A stretch of 64,000 nucleotides of DNA, taken from NCBI GenBank assembly GCA_024803745.1, contig JANJXV010000099.1, forward strand, positions 2,604,001-2,668,000, written 5' to 3'. A program made the position numbers and the translations under genes. The notes below the pieces were generated by a model. That model was not told the origin of the DNA. It saw only the letters and a list, made by a program, of their open reading frames with translations, and ran no database searches. Shown piece by piece: positions 34,371-47,324 of this stretch (within the stretch, counting starts at the first letter, position 1; each line of letters opens with the position of its first letter). The DNA comes from Megascapheus bottae. Its lineage: Eukaryota; Chordata; Mammalia; Rodentia; Geomyidae.

Positions 34371-34984
34371 GGGGCAAAATGCAGGCAGAGAAGGCACTGT
34401 GAAGCAAATGTTTTGTAAAGGATGAGGGCAATATTGTCCCTTAAGTTTGGATCTTACCTAAGAAAGGCTCCTTGAGCCTGAGACCAGACTGGTAGTTGGG
34501 CCTAGTGGAAGACATTGGGATTGGACAAATAAGGTGTGCTGTATACTACATCCACATGTATATTGTGAGATTGGAGGAGAGATTCAGCCTCCAGTATGTC
34601 TTTGGTGAGGTCTTTTGTGAGCAAGGATCTTTGGTCATTGTGCCCTGAAAGGTGACCCTGCCTCCCTCACAATGGAACAGAATATGGAACCCTGGTAACC
34701 AAGCCACTGTAACTAACAACCAGCTCAAGCCAGCTCACTTGGCCTGTGGCTCAGGAGGAAGAAAGATGTTGCTGTGCTGTTGCCAAAGGTCAGGAAACTC
34801 GAGTCTCAGGCATGGAAGCTGTGGGTGTCTTACTCGAAGATGTACATGCTAGATCATTGCCAAGCCACAAATCCAGTATAACAGGCCTTTCTCTACGAAG
34901 AAGGCCAGGAAAATCCAGGGCAACCAGATGAGGTAAATTTCTAAGAAGAAATGTATTTGACCCCATCATCCTCCCCACACACTA

Positions 34985-37275
34985 CAACTTTCTTTTTTTT
35001 TTCATTTTTTTATTGTAATTAGTAAAAGGGTTAGATGATATTTGCCAGATAGAAGGTGCATTAATTCACATACATTGATACCCTTTCACATGTCTTGGTA
35101 CCCATTTCCCTCCAACCCGACACCCCTCACCCGTCTTGGTTTTCCCCCCTTCCCTATCAAATTTCAAATATCCAAATACAAATAAATTCAATATATCAGA
35201 TAACAAAGTGAGATACTATACCAATATGGGATAACCAAGGGACAGCAAACGAGATGAGAGACAACATAGTACATTAAGGACAACAATCATTCATTATATG
35301 GCTTTTGTGTCAATATCCTGGAGGTCCTTTCAATTAGCTTCACATTATATGGCCTTATATATGGCCTTTTGCTCTATTGACAATCTCTGCTAGTAGAGCC
35401 CAAGGTTTCTACTGATTATGACAAATGAGGGAGACCACTGAGCCTAAGTTCCTTTGAGTCTGGCTTACTTCACTTAATATGATTTGTTCTAAGTCTTTCC
35501 ATTTCCTAGCAAATGGGGCGATGTCATTTTTTCTGACAGCAGCATAGAATTCCCTTGTGTACAAATACCACAACTTGTTGATCCACTCATCAACTGAGGG
35601 ACATCTGGGTTGGTTCCATATCTTTGCTATGGTGAATAGTGCTGCAATGAACATTGTTGTGCTAGTGGGTTTAGTATGCCCTTGTTTCTGGATTGTTGGG
35701 TAAATGCCAAGTAGTGGAATTGCTGGGTCATAGGGGAGTTCTTTTTTTTGCCTTTTGAGGCACTGCCGCACTGCTTTCCATAGTGGTTGAACGAGTTTGC
35801 ACTCCCATCAACAGTGTAGTACTGATCCCTCCTGGCCACATCGCCTCCAGCATCTGTTGTCATTCATTTTCCTGATCCTGGCCATTCTAACTGGAGTGAG
35901 GTGGAATCTTAGAGTTGTTTTGATTTGCATTTCTTTTATGACCAGAGATGTGGAGCATTTCTTCATGTGTCTATAGGCCATATTTGTTTCTTCTTCAGAG
36001 AAGACTCTCTTAAGTCTTTGGTCCATTTTTAATGGGATGGGTGTTACTTTGGAGGTGAGTTTTGGAGTGATTCAATTTTTTGAGTTGTTGATATATTTTA
36101 GATATGAGGCCTTTGTCCGTTGTTTGGTTGGTGAAGATCTTCTCCCACTCTGTAGGCTTCCTGATTAGTTTACTAGCTATATCCGTTGCCATACAAAAGC
36201 TCTGCAGTTTAATGCAGTCCCACTTATCCAGCCTTTCTCTGATTTGTTGTGATTCTTGGTGCTTATTAAAAAAGTTTCGACCTGTGCCAAGGAGGCCTAG
36301 TGTATCTCCTATTCCTTCCTGTAAACTTTTCAGTGTGTCAGCTTTTACCTCCAGGTCTTTGATCCATATGGAGTTAATTCTAGTGCAAGGTGACAAAGAA
36401 GGATCCAACTTTAGTTTTCTGCAGGTTTTTAACCAGTTCTGCCAGCACAACTTGTTGAAGAGGCTATCTTTCTTCCATTCTATTTTTTTGGCTCCCTGGT
36501 CAAAGATTAGGTGGCCATAGGTCTATGGTTTAATATCTGGGTCCGCAGTTCTACTCCAATGGACTTCAGGCCTGTTCTTGTGCCAGTACCAAGCTGTTTT
36601 GAGAATTATAGCTCTGTAAGAGAGTCTTAAGTTTGGAATTGAAATTCCTCCAGCGCTGTTCTTTCTGCTAAGAAGTATTTTTGCTCTACGTGGTCTTTTA
36701 TTATTCCATATCAAATTTTGAATTGCCTCTTCTATTTCTTTAAAGAATGACATTGGGATGTTGATTGGTATTACATTGAATTTGTAGATAGCCCTTGGCA
36801 AGATTGTCATTTTCACAATGTTGATTCTTCCAATCCAGGAGCATGGGAGGTTTTTCCATTTCCTTAGTTATGCTTTTATTTCCTTTTTTGTGGTTTTAAA
36901 GTTTTCATCTAAACGGTCCTTTACATTCTTAGTTAAGCTAATTGCTAGGTACTTTATTTTCTTTGAGGCTACTGTGAAAGGAATTTCTTTCCTGATTATT
37001 GCCTCATTCCTCTCACTGTTGGCGTAAAGTAAGGTAGTTGATTTGTGAGGGTTCATTTTATGGCCTGTTACCCTTCCAAATCTTTGAATCAGCTCAAGGA
37101 GGTTGGGAGTAGAATCTATAGGATTCTTTAAATACAGAATCATGTCATCGGCAAAGAGGGATAGTTTTATTTCCTCTTTCCCTACTTGGATCCCCTTTAT
37201 GCTTGCTTCTTGCCTTATTGCACTGCCTAGGTATTCTACTACTATGTTCAAAAGGAGTGGAGGGAGTGGGCATCC
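34985..37275 (-). mobile_element. LINE-1 Y, 5'-truncated (antisense)
   Basis: 3' UTR at 34985-35408 (complete, unlike the middle L1), then the ORF2 C-terminus: stop at 35409 and 'SEVSQTQRNLGSVVSLICHN' immediately before it. Six overlapping minus-strand frames up to 37251 show multiple frameshifts, while '[12 protein letters not shown]' survives at about 37140-37175. The element ends abruptly at 37275 in the reverse-transcriptase domain. Confidence 0.9.
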
Positions 37276-38555
37276 TGAATGCTACCCCCTAGCACTTTAA
37301 TGCAAAGCTTAGGGCTGTGGCATTTTAAGCACAATTCAACGCTCTGTTTTTTGCTGGTTAATTAGAGGTAAAAATCTTATGGAATTTATTGCGTGGCTGA
37401 TTTTGAACTGGAATCCTCAGTTCTCAGCTTATCTCGAGTAGCTAGGATTACAGTACTTTTACAACATGTATGCTCATACACATTGCTTCTGATCCACACA
37501 CTCATTGTTCAATTTAACTAACAAGATGTGAGGAACGATGATTGACTGTAATTTACTAGATGGGATTCTAGTGAGTATATATTTCCACTTCCACTCTGAA
37601 GCCAGGGAAATGTTTCTGGTACATGTTTCAACTATCTCCCAAAGAGGAAATAATATGTGAGTACGTTTGGTAGTATTTCAGATAGGAGATGGACTTTGGT
37701 GTTTGGAACCTGTTGGGCAGAGTGTATCAGCTGGGCTGTGATAACAGAGATGATGTTACAGGCAGTAATATCTTCTTCCCAGACAGACTTAATCCAGATC
37801 CTTGGATTTCAGGCCTTGAGTAGGTAGAATTATAAGTGTGAGCTGCCACCACCACCTGGTTCATTTTGGAAACCATAATTGCTTCTCATTTGTTCCTTTC
37901 CTTTTTTGAAGATTGATCTAAGCTGGCTGATTGTGCATCACAATGAATTGATTGGCCTCAGGAATTGCAAATATTTGTTTCATCAGCACGGAATGAATGA
38001 AGTTGATCTAAACCCAATAGTATTTTCCTTCTGATAAATAGGGAACTTACTTATATCATTTTTCCTTGCCTTTGCTTTCCCAAAGCAAGCAACATGTTTC
38101 TAAAAAACTATACTTCATGAGAATATTATAATTAGAAGCTATCTTCTGCACACTTCAGAAGAGTCCTTGCATTTATAAACTTATATTACAATATTAGGTA
38201 GAAGAATGGTGACTGTTAGTTTTATTAACTATTTCATATGTTTTACTCTTTAAGGCTCATTAAGTCAAGAAGGGATTAAATACATTTATATGATAGTAGA
38301 ACATCGCTCCTGCTGATTTGATGTGTGTGCAGATGATACACAGATTTATTAGGATTACTCAAAAGTTTTCTTCAAATTTTCAGTAGTAGACTGCTATGCT
38401 AACTGGAAGGTGATAGTAATGATGCTGAAATTCTATGAATCAGCTATGAAGCAGAATTTCAGGGGAGAGTATTTGCTAGGGACTTAATTTCTAAGACGCA
38501 TATCAAGAATATTGAACTATAACACCAAATGATGGAGGACTCAGCGTCACATTTT
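37276..38555. other. Spacer, no gene; one antisense SINE
   Basis: A degraded antisense SINE is at 37300-37460 ('AGCTAGGATTACAG' at its end) and a SINE scrap at 37795-37850. The rest is AT-rich with no recognised repeat or open frame. Confidence 0.55.
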
Positions 38556-38559
38556 GTTG

Positions 38560-39020
38560 TTTTATGCAAGTCCTGGGACTTGAACCCAGGGCCTGGGAAC
38601 TGTCCTTAAAAGTTTTTTTTTGCTTCAGGCTAGTGTTCTACCACTTTATCCACAGCTCCACTTCCAGATTTTTGGTAATGAACTGTAAATCAGAATATCA
38701 TGCAATTTGTTTGGGCTGGATTCAAACCTGATTCTGTGTAGATAGGATTCCAAGTGTGAGCGCACAGAGCCTGGCTAGTATCATTCATCATTCAAGTCAT
38801 GGGACTGCAATTCTGCACCTGGGTCTTGTCACTGAGCTTTTCAGCTCAAGACTACTGCCCTATCCCTTGAGCCATAGGGCCACTTCTGGGTTTCTGGTGG
38901 TTAATTGGAGATAAGAGTCACATGGACTTCAGTGCCCAGGCTGACTTTGAACTGCTATCCTTTGATCCCAGCCTCTTGAGTAGCTACATTTACAAGTGTG
39001 AGCCACCATACCCGGCTAAA
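38560..39020 (-). mobile_element. Two antisense SINEs
   Basis: 38560-38780 ('CCTGGGACTTGAACCCAGGG') and 38795-39020 ('TTGAGCCATAGGGCCACTTC', 'CCTCTTGAGTAGCTACATTT'). Confidence 0.85.
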
Positions 39021-39039
39021 TTATTTTTTAAGTTAATTT

Positions 39040-39440
39040 ATTTTGTTAAGTCAATATATAGTTGGCATACGGTTACATAAGTAATGAACATATTTCTTAA
39101 GAAAATTGTTATCCCCTCCCTCATTTTTCTCTGTTTTCCTATCCTCAGCCCCATCTCCACCCAGATTGTTCAGTTCATTTCCGTTTAGTGTCTTCCAAGT
39201 ATCACTGTTCAATTGGTTCACCCTTTTTCCTTTTTTTTTTTTTTACCATTTTATTATACCCTCTCCATTCCCCAAATCACATAAACCTATGTACAAGACA
39301 CAGGGTACCCGAATTCAACACAGTGACTACAGAGAATAAAACTAAAGGGAAAAAGAAGAAAAGAGGTAAAAAGCAAAGAAAATGAAAGAACATCATACAG
39401 TACTTTAGAAGCAACAACACTGAAAAAACAAAACATAAAA
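39040..39440. repeat. Dispersed repeat, C/T-rich then A-rich
   Basis: Begins like 5335-5465 ('GGTTACATAAGTAATGAACA'), then a C/T-rich stretch, 'CACATAAACCTATGTACAAG', and an A/G-rich end. This arrangement recurs as a repeat outside the duplication and resembles an L1-type 3' end. Its two overlapping open frames are repeat artefacts. Confidence 0.5.
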
Positions 39441-39444
39441 ACTT

Positions 39445-39900
39445 GGGCTGAAAATGAAGCTTGCCTAGCATGTATGAAACCCTGGATTCCATTCCTCAGC
39501 ACCACATAAACAAAAAACTGGAAGTGCCACTGTGACTCAGCTGGTAGATTTCTAACGTTCAGCACAGAGTGTCTCCAAGTGACAAAAATCTGTCACATTT
39601 AAGTCAGGCTTCAAAACTTTGCTAGGAACCAGTTATGTGATTTGGAATAAAGTCCAGTTTTCAAAAAATCACTAGCCAGGCGCTGGAGGGTCATAATTGT
39701 CATTCTACTAGCCAGAGAGAAGGTGATTCAAAGCCTTTGCAAGCAAATAAAATGAAAACAAAAAAACTGTAAGATTCTACTCTCCACTTATCCACCCAAA
39801 AACTAAGTGGAGTTGTGGCTAAAACTGGTACAGCATTAGCCTTGATGAAAAAGAACTAAGAGACCTTGCCCAGGTCCAAAGTTCAACCTCCCCACCAAGA
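39445..39900 (+). mobile_element. Sense SINE pieces
   Basis: An ID-type piece at 39445-39560 ('AAGCTTGCCTAGCATGTATG') and a degraded dimer at 39670-39900 ('CTAGCCAGGCGCTGGAGGGT', 'AAGTGGAGTTGTGGCTAAAA'). Confidence 0.7.
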
Positions 39901-40316
39901 AAGAAAAAAAAGGAGTCCAGATACCTTAGTTTAAAAAGTATATCTGGATATCTTAGTAGATTTTTCTGATCTTTCCTCATTCATCTGATGGAACCATATA
40001 ATCTTGATCCTGATCTGACTAAGAGCCTGCATTGTGCTTAATAAATTCATTCCACATATTCCAGTAGAATCTGGACAGCTAACAGCCACTTACCAATGCT
40101 TTATTCTACGTTTAGGCCAGTATGTCTTCATACCATCTACACAGTCAGCTATATCATCTTTCCAGAAGTATCATTGAGTGTAGAACACTCAGAACTAAAA
40201 TAATTGCATAAAGATGTAATAAAACCCCTTGATTCATTAAGAAAATTTCTGTACCACTTAGAACAAGTACATTAGTGGTATTTACCTCTAGCCTCTTTTT
40301 TAAAAAATTTATTAAC
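39901..40316. other. Unassigned sequence next to copy B
   Basis: AT-rich with no gene. It may already belong to the duplicated unit, because the matching sequence in copy A would lie left of the window. Confidence 0.4.
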
Positions 40317-40725
40317 ATTGAATTTTACATCATATTTCAAATGTCATGTTTAACCAACAAGTATTCAAGAAGGGAATCGCTACACAATCACTGGCACATA
40401 GATTTTAGAATATAGTAAAAATTAAGCTGAGTCTTTGTATGTCATAGATACAGATTAATCTATCATAATACACATGTCTATAGAGTGTATAGTCTATCCT
40501 AGATTTTTATGTCTATGTAGTTATGTTTATATCTCCAAAATTATGTCCAGAACTTTGGGTATCAACTATTCAATCATCGCTCTACTACTGTTTGAAACTA
40601 ATATCCATATATTAAGGATATCATGTACCTTTTGTTCCTTGGTCTTGACTTATCTCACTCAACAGGATTCACTCTAATTTCATCCACTACCCCAAAAATG
40701 CCATTATTATTTTTTTCTGTGCAGA

Positions 40726-41286
40726 TCTTCTTTTTATGTATTTATATTTATTGTAATTTATAGAAGGGTTACATTATATTCACCAGATAGAAGGTGCATT
40801 ACTTCTCAAACTTTGATACCCCATGTAATGATATGGTCCCCATTTCCCTTCCCCTACCCCCAATCATTTTCATTTCCCCCCTTCCCTATCCAATTTCAAA
40901 TAACCAATTAGGCACATATGAAATATATCAGAAAACAAGGTGAAATATTGTAACAATATGATATAACCAAGGGATAGCAAAAGAGATAAGAGATCACATA
41001 GTTCATTAAGGACAACAATCACTCATTATATGAGTTTTGTTTCTTTATCTTGGAGGTCCTTACATTTAGTGTCATACTATTTGTCACGATGTCTCTAGAT
41101 TTTGTTCTATTGTAAATCTCTGGTAGCAGAGCCCAAGGTTTCTACTGAATTTGACAAATGAGGGAGACTCTTGGGCCTATGTTCCTTTGAGTTTGGCTTA
41201 CTTCACTTAATATGATTTTTTTCCTTTTCATCCACTTCCCCGAGAATGCCATTATTTTATCTTGTCGGTTGGCTATATATCATTCC

Positions 41287-41339
<53 letters not shown>

Positions 41340-42535
41340 CACATTTTTTGTAGTAGGGCATCTGGTTGTTTCCATCATCCAACCTCATTTTCTACAGATA
41401 TTTTTATAGTCTGTTTTTTATTTTCACGGTAATGTATAGAGGGGTTACGATTACATTTACAGGTAGTGGACTGCATTATTTCTCACACATTTATTCCACT
41501 CCACATGTATTTGTCCCCAGTTCCCTCTCCCCTCCCCTTCCCAATCATCTTGTTTCCCCCCTTCCCTTTCCTATTTGACATAAACAAATAAACATATATA
41601 CGATATGCCAGGGAAAAATCAGATACAGTAACAATCTGACATTAACCAAAGGGCAAAATAAGAGATGAGAAATAACATAGTAGATTAAGGACAAAAATCA
41701 CACAAGATTAAGAGCAACGATGACACAAGATATAGCTCTTGTTCCCATATCCTAGAGATCCTTTCATTTAGTCTCATCCTATATGACCTTATATACCTAG
41801 GTTTTTGAGTTATTGTCCTCTGCTAGGAGAGTCCTAGATGTGAACTAATTATTACAAATGAGGGAAACCATTGAGCTTATGTTTCTTTGGGTCTGGCTGC
41901 TTCACTTAATATGAATTTTTCCAAGTCTTTCCATTTCCTTACAAATGGGGCGATGTCATTCCTTCTGATGGCAGCAAAGCATTCCATTGTGTATAAGTAC
42001 CACATCTTCTTGATTCAGTCATCTACTGAGTGGCATCTGGGTTGGTTTCATATCTTTGCTATGGTAAATAGTGCTGCAATGAGCATCATTGTGGTAGTGG
42101 CTTTAGTATGTCCTTTTTTCTGGACAATTGGGTAGATGCCAAGTAGTGGATTTTCTGGATCATAGGGGAGCTCTATGTTCAGTCTTTTGAGGAACCACCA
42201 CACTGCTTTCCCTAGTGGTTGAACGAGTTTACACTCACACCAACAGTGTAGGTGTGATCCCACCTGGTAACTTCCCCACCAGTATCTCTTATTAGATTTT
42301 TTGATAATGGCCATTCTGACTGGAGTCAGGTGGAATCTCAAAGTTGTTTTGATTTTCATTTCCCTTATTGCTAGAGATATGGAGCATTTCTTCATGTGTC
42401 TAAAGCCCATTTTAATTTTTTCTTCAGAGAATACTCTTTTAAGTCTTTAGCCCACCTTTTAATAGGATGGTTGTTTCTTTGAAGATTTGTTTGGGAGAGA
42501 TTCATTTTTTTCAGCTATAGATATATTTAGATAAC
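40726..42535 (-). mobile_element. Two LINE-1 3' fragments, copy B
   Basis: Counterparts of 410-2230. The ORF2 C-terminal frame is 42410-42048, with two residue changes from copy A. The GT tract inside the first is at 41289-41337. Confidence 0.85.
41289..41337. repeat. (GT)n microsatellite, copy B
   Basis: Pure GT tract. Copy A has a slightly longer, interrupted tract. Confidence 0.95.
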
Positions 42536-42562
42536 TACATATATTTTTGTAGAAAAAAGAAT

Positions 42563-44527
42563 GGAAGCCATCATGCTGGCTCACAACCTAATTTCAGCTA
42601 CTTAGGAGGCTCAGGGCTTAGGATCACAGGTCAAAGCCAACCAGGGCCCTACAGTGTGTGAGATCAAACTCTGTGAACATACAATGACTGTAAAAGGAAT
42701 CTCACTGCCTGGGAATGTAGCCTAATGGTAGAGTGCTCACCTAGAATGCATGAAGACCTAGGTTCTATTCATCGGTACCGCATATTCAGAAAAAAGCTAG
42801 AAGTGGCGCTGTGTTTCAAGAGGCAGAGCACTCACCTTGGGCAAGCGAGTCCAATGAAAATGTCTAGGCCCTGAGTCCAAGCCCTAGGACTGGCAAAAAG
42901 AAAAAAAGAGCAATCTTACTTAAGTAACAAGGAATGTACCCTATATTTATACAGACTGAAAAACTCATTAAGAAATTAGAAAATATGTATAAAGTGCATA
43001 ATTTCTTTTGTGTGTTGGCACTGGGTCTTCAACTGAGTGCTTCAGCTCTATCCCTGACCTTTTCTGCTCAAGGCTAGCACTCTACCAATGCAGCCCCAAA
43101 TCAACTATCTTCAACTGAGATATAAGCGATGAATATTTCAGGGTGCTTCATGAAAAACATTTTTATAAATTGAAACTTTCAACACAGTCTTATTTTAGTA
43201 TGAATGTTGAGATGGGAAGAGACAGAAAAAGTGAAATGTTTCCTGATCCCCATAGAGAAGAGACTCAGCAGAACCACTGTGGTCTGCAGGCTTCTTTGTG
43301 AGTTTTGTTTGCTTGTTTGATTTTTGTCAATTGTGGGTCTTGAACTCTGGGCCTGGGCACTGTCCCTGAGCTCTTCAGCTCAAGGCTAGTGCTTTAATCT
43401 GTGAGCCACAGTGCCACTTCTGGTTTTTCTGGCAGTTAACTGGGTACTTTGGCTGCTTTAAACTTTGATTCTCAGATCTTAGCCTCCTGAGTAGCTAAGA
43501 TTATAGGTGTGAGGTACCATCACCAGGCTGCTGCTCTGTTACTATGCAGGTCCTGGATCAAGAACTTCAAGTTCTTACTTCAATTTTTTCTTCTCTTGCC
43601 TGATACTCTGCCATTTCAACGAAGCCCCAGTTCCTGGTCTTTGTTGGTTAATGAGAGATATTATGATTTTCTAATATTCAGAGCAATGATTATAAAACCC
43701 AGCATTTTACTTACTTGAATAAATTAAGAGACAGGACCTAGTGAGATGGAAAACAAAATTTTTTTTCAAGTTGCTATCCTGTTCTAATGCATAAGTCTGG
43801 CTATTTTGCTTACACACAAATATGTATTTTACCAATTTCTACTCTATTTTTGCTTAGCTTAAAACCACCACTGCCATTTCATAGATTTTGTTGTTGTTGT
43901 TTGCGGTGCTTGAACTCTGTGCCTGGGCTGTTCCTCATATCTTCAGTTCAATGCCAGTGCTCTACTACTTTTGATTTGGCCAGTCCTGGGCTTGAACTCA
44001 GGGACTGAGCACTGTCCTTATATTTTCTCAAGGCTAGGGCTCTACCACTTCAGCCTCAGCACCACTTCCAGCATTTTTCTATGAATGTGATATTGAGGAA
44101 TTGAACCCAGGTCTTCGTGCATGCTAGGCAAGCACTCTACCACTAGGCCAAACTCCCAGCCCAAAATTATTCATCATTACTATTAGCTATCTTCTTTTTT
44201 TATTATTGATTCGTCATGTTGCTTGGACTTTGGGCCTGGACTGTCCCTGACCTCTTCAGCTCAAGGCTAGCGCTCTTCCTCTACAGCTCCATTTTTGGTT
44301 TCTGGTAGTTAATTGGTGATGTAAGTCTCACAAACATATGTGTCCAGGCTGGCTTTGGGCTTTGAACCAAGATCCTCCAATCTCAGCCTCCATAGTAGGT
44401 AGAATTACACGCTTCAGCCAGCAGTGCCTGACTGTTTGATGTCTCTGTCTCTGTCTCTCTGTCTGTCTGTCTCTGCCTGTCTGTCTCTCTGTCTCTCTGT
44501 CTCTCTGTCTCTCTCTGTCTCTGTCTT

Positions 44528-44597
<70 letters not shown>

Positions 44598-45600
44598 GGT
44601 TGTAAGACTTTAATTGTGCACCTGGGCAGTGTCCCTGGGCTCTTCAGCCCAAGGCTACAACCTTAAACACCTTGAGCCACAGTGTCACTTCTGGTTTTCT
44701 GGTGCTTAAGTGGAAGTAACAGTTTCATGCACTTTAGAGTCTGGCCTGGCTTTGAACTGTGATCCTCAGAACCCTACCTTCTGAGATCATTTCCAGCTTT
44801 TTTTTGGTGTAAGTGGTACAGAGTAATTGAACACAGGGCTTTGTGCATACTAGGCAAGCAAACTACCACTAGTGTGTACTCCAGCCTTAGATAAGGGCTT
44901 TCTTTTTCTTTTTCTTTTTTTCACTCATGGGGCTTGAACTCTGGGCCTGGATGTTTACCTTAAGCTCTTCAGCTCAAGGCAAGAGCTCTACCACTTGAGG
45001 CACATTTTCATTTTGAATTTTCTGGATTATTTGGAAATAAGATTCTCACAGATTTTTATGCCTGGGCCGTCTTTGAACCTCGATCCTCCAGGGTAGCTAG
45101 GATTACCAGGGTGAGCCACCAGTCACGGGCATTAAATTATTATTTTTTGCATGTCCTATGGCTTCAACTCATGGCCAGAGCACTATCCTAGGGCTTGCTC
45201 AAGGATAGCACTTTACTTCAACCAGCCAACTCCCGGTCCAAATAGGCCACTCTTGAAGCTAGAATTACAGAGATCGGCCATAATACTGGCATGTTGTTAT
45301 CTAAGTATATAATTTTTCTTCTATTTTTGATGGCTTTTCCTTAGTGTACATATTTCCTACATATTTTATGGAAAACTTCCTTCCCACTGGGGCCATAAGT
45401 TAAGCCTAGTGGAAGCGTTCTTGCCGAGCATGAATGAAGACCCAAGTTCAATTCCTCAGCACAACATTGATAAAAAAAAGATAAAAGTGGTGCTGTGGCA
45501 CATGTGATAGAACTTGCGCCTTAAGAATAAACAAAAACAAAAACAAGGATCGTGCTCAGGTCCTGAGTCTAAGCCCAGTACTGGCAAAAAAAAATTCTGC
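42563..45600. mobile_element. SINE-dense block, copy B
   Basis: Counterpart of 2255-5300. Units lie at about 42563-42908 (+), 43315-43530 (-), 43900-44165 and 44200-44420 (-), 44596-44890 (-), 44920-45150 (-) and 45395-45600 (+). The (TCTG/TC)n tract is at 44437-44594. Confidence 0.8.
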
Positions 45601-46079
45601 CCAAAGAAGACATTTAAACTTATTGTACTTTTCAAAAAATTTGTTGTTCAAGGTGATATACAAAGAGATTGCTGTTACATATGTAATGAGTACATTTCTT
45701 GTAAACACTGTTACCCCCTCCCCCATTTTCTCTTTCCTTCCCCCCAAGTCATAAATTTCATTTACAACAAATATATATGTATTTTCATTCCTGAAAAAAA
45801 TAGTTTAAAATGTGTTCAAATAAATGATGTAGGTTGATATATTTATCAAAATGGATTACTTGAACTCTAAAATAAACATTCTAAGTAATTTTTCTCATAA
45901 AATTGTAGTAATGCCATAAAACTAATATAAAAGGAATTTTAGTTATTAATTTCTTATGTTTTACCTTTAACATTATTACACTAAGCATACTGTTTATGGT
46001 ATTAATACAGACATCATGAAATATGATTATGTAAAAAAATTAAATGATTAAAAATAGTAAGGTTGGGGGCCAGTAGTTT

Positions 46080-46355
46080 GGCTTGGTGGCACACACCCTG
46101 GACTGGCAAAAAAGAAGTAGGGTTAGATAAATCAGATTTATTTCCAAATGTGTGGAAAATGGTATGATTTCTTGTTTGGCTAGTCCTGCGGCTTGAACTG
46201 AGGGACCAGGGACTGTCCTTGGCCACATTTGTTCAAGGGTGGCACTCTTACACCTGAGCAACTGTGCCCCATCTGCTTTTTCTGTGTATGCAGTGTCGAG
46301 GAATTGAATCAAGGTCTTCTTGTATACTAGGTGAGCACTCTACAACTAGGCAACA
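46080..46355 (-). mobile_element. Antisense SINE, copy B
   Basis: Counterpart of 5785-6060. Confidence 0.65.
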
Positions 46356-46480
46356 TTAAAAGCCAAAGTAGATTTTTGATGCTATTGTGGAGTTTTAATT
46401 TTCTTAAATATTTGTACAAAGCACAATGGATATATAAACAGACTTGAACTCACAGAACAGAGTCCCACATAATATTACAG

Positions 46481-47305
46481 TTACTCTGGCACTTCTCCCG
46501 ATTGACAAAACACATTTTCAGGCATCTGCTCTGTCCTTAAGCTTTGGTAGCTGACTTGTCTTTCCATGGAGGCCTGGCCTGGATTCCTGGTGATTCCATG
46601 CATTTCATAGTTCCCTGTATATCCAGTAAGGTTGTCTTCTATGGGACCAGACCTGTCTGGTTTTTGGCCCACCCAGGACCTATGTGTCTGAGGTCTCACA
46701 TTATAAGTGGAAAATAAAACACAGCATAATAAGCACTGAAGAACTGCACACCATAATATTAACAATGAGAGTTTAATAGTTAGCAAAGTAAATACAATGA
46801 ATACTTGACAAGAATCATGAGAGCAAGATAAAGAGACGTCTTTTTAGGAAGGGGACAGGGAAGCTCTAAATCCAGACTAGCCTCCAAGTTGCCTTCAGAC
46901 AGTAATTCTACTTCCGAGTCCTCAGAAGGGTCTCCTTCCTCATGAGAAACAGAATGTCCTTCCTGAGTTAAGAGGGGGATGGATTCTGGTTTGTCGAATG
47001 GAGATTGAGTCTCTTTTAGTGAGATGGATGGGTCTGGATATTCTGTGAGGATGGATTCATTTTCCTCCAATTAATCCAGTATTGAGAGTACACTTGCTGC
47101 TTCCCATGGGGACATTTTCCATGAGCCCAGCGTGTGCCCCTTCAGCTTGCACAATAAGTGAAGTGTTACTCTGACTCAGATGGACTGACTCTGGGTGGAG
47201 TGTGAAAGGAAACGGAAGGAAATCTGGCTGCTCTTTTTCTTCCTCCATAGTATCTGCAGGTTCAACTGTGTCACACATGGGGTTCAGAGCAAAAGATATA
47301 TCCAT
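46481..47305 (-). pseudogene. Coding-like minus-strand region, unrecognised (copy B)
   Basis: Counterpart of 6186-7010. The middle frame gains a stop at 47071-47073 (TCA to TAA), shortening it to 96 codons from a downstream Met. The hydrophobic frame at 46786-46481 is preserved with two changes. The new stop argues against selection on this copy. Confidence 0.4.
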
Positions 47306-47324
47306 AGGACTCTAAACCTGTTTG

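Larger units (their letters stand above)
33611..34984 (+). repeat. Inverted copy of A 8.93-10.27 kb, flank copy 2
   Basis: The longer of the two inverted copies. It begins with the reverse of A 10270 ('CTGTTTTTCTTGTCTACATT'-like, 33627), includes the antisense SINE at 33740-33925 (reverse of A 9965-10155), the ATC repeat at 33948-33966, the SINE at 34180-34370 and the 'GGRKMLLCCCQRSGNSSLRH' run at 34718-34778. It ends at L1 Y. From 33888 onward it is repeated at 26634-27727. Confidence 0.88.

Noticed and set aside
39106..39385. Phe/Ser- and Lys-rich frames at 39.1-39.4 kb
   Set aside because: They arise from the C/T-rich and A-rich parts of a dispersed repeat also seen near 5.4 kb.
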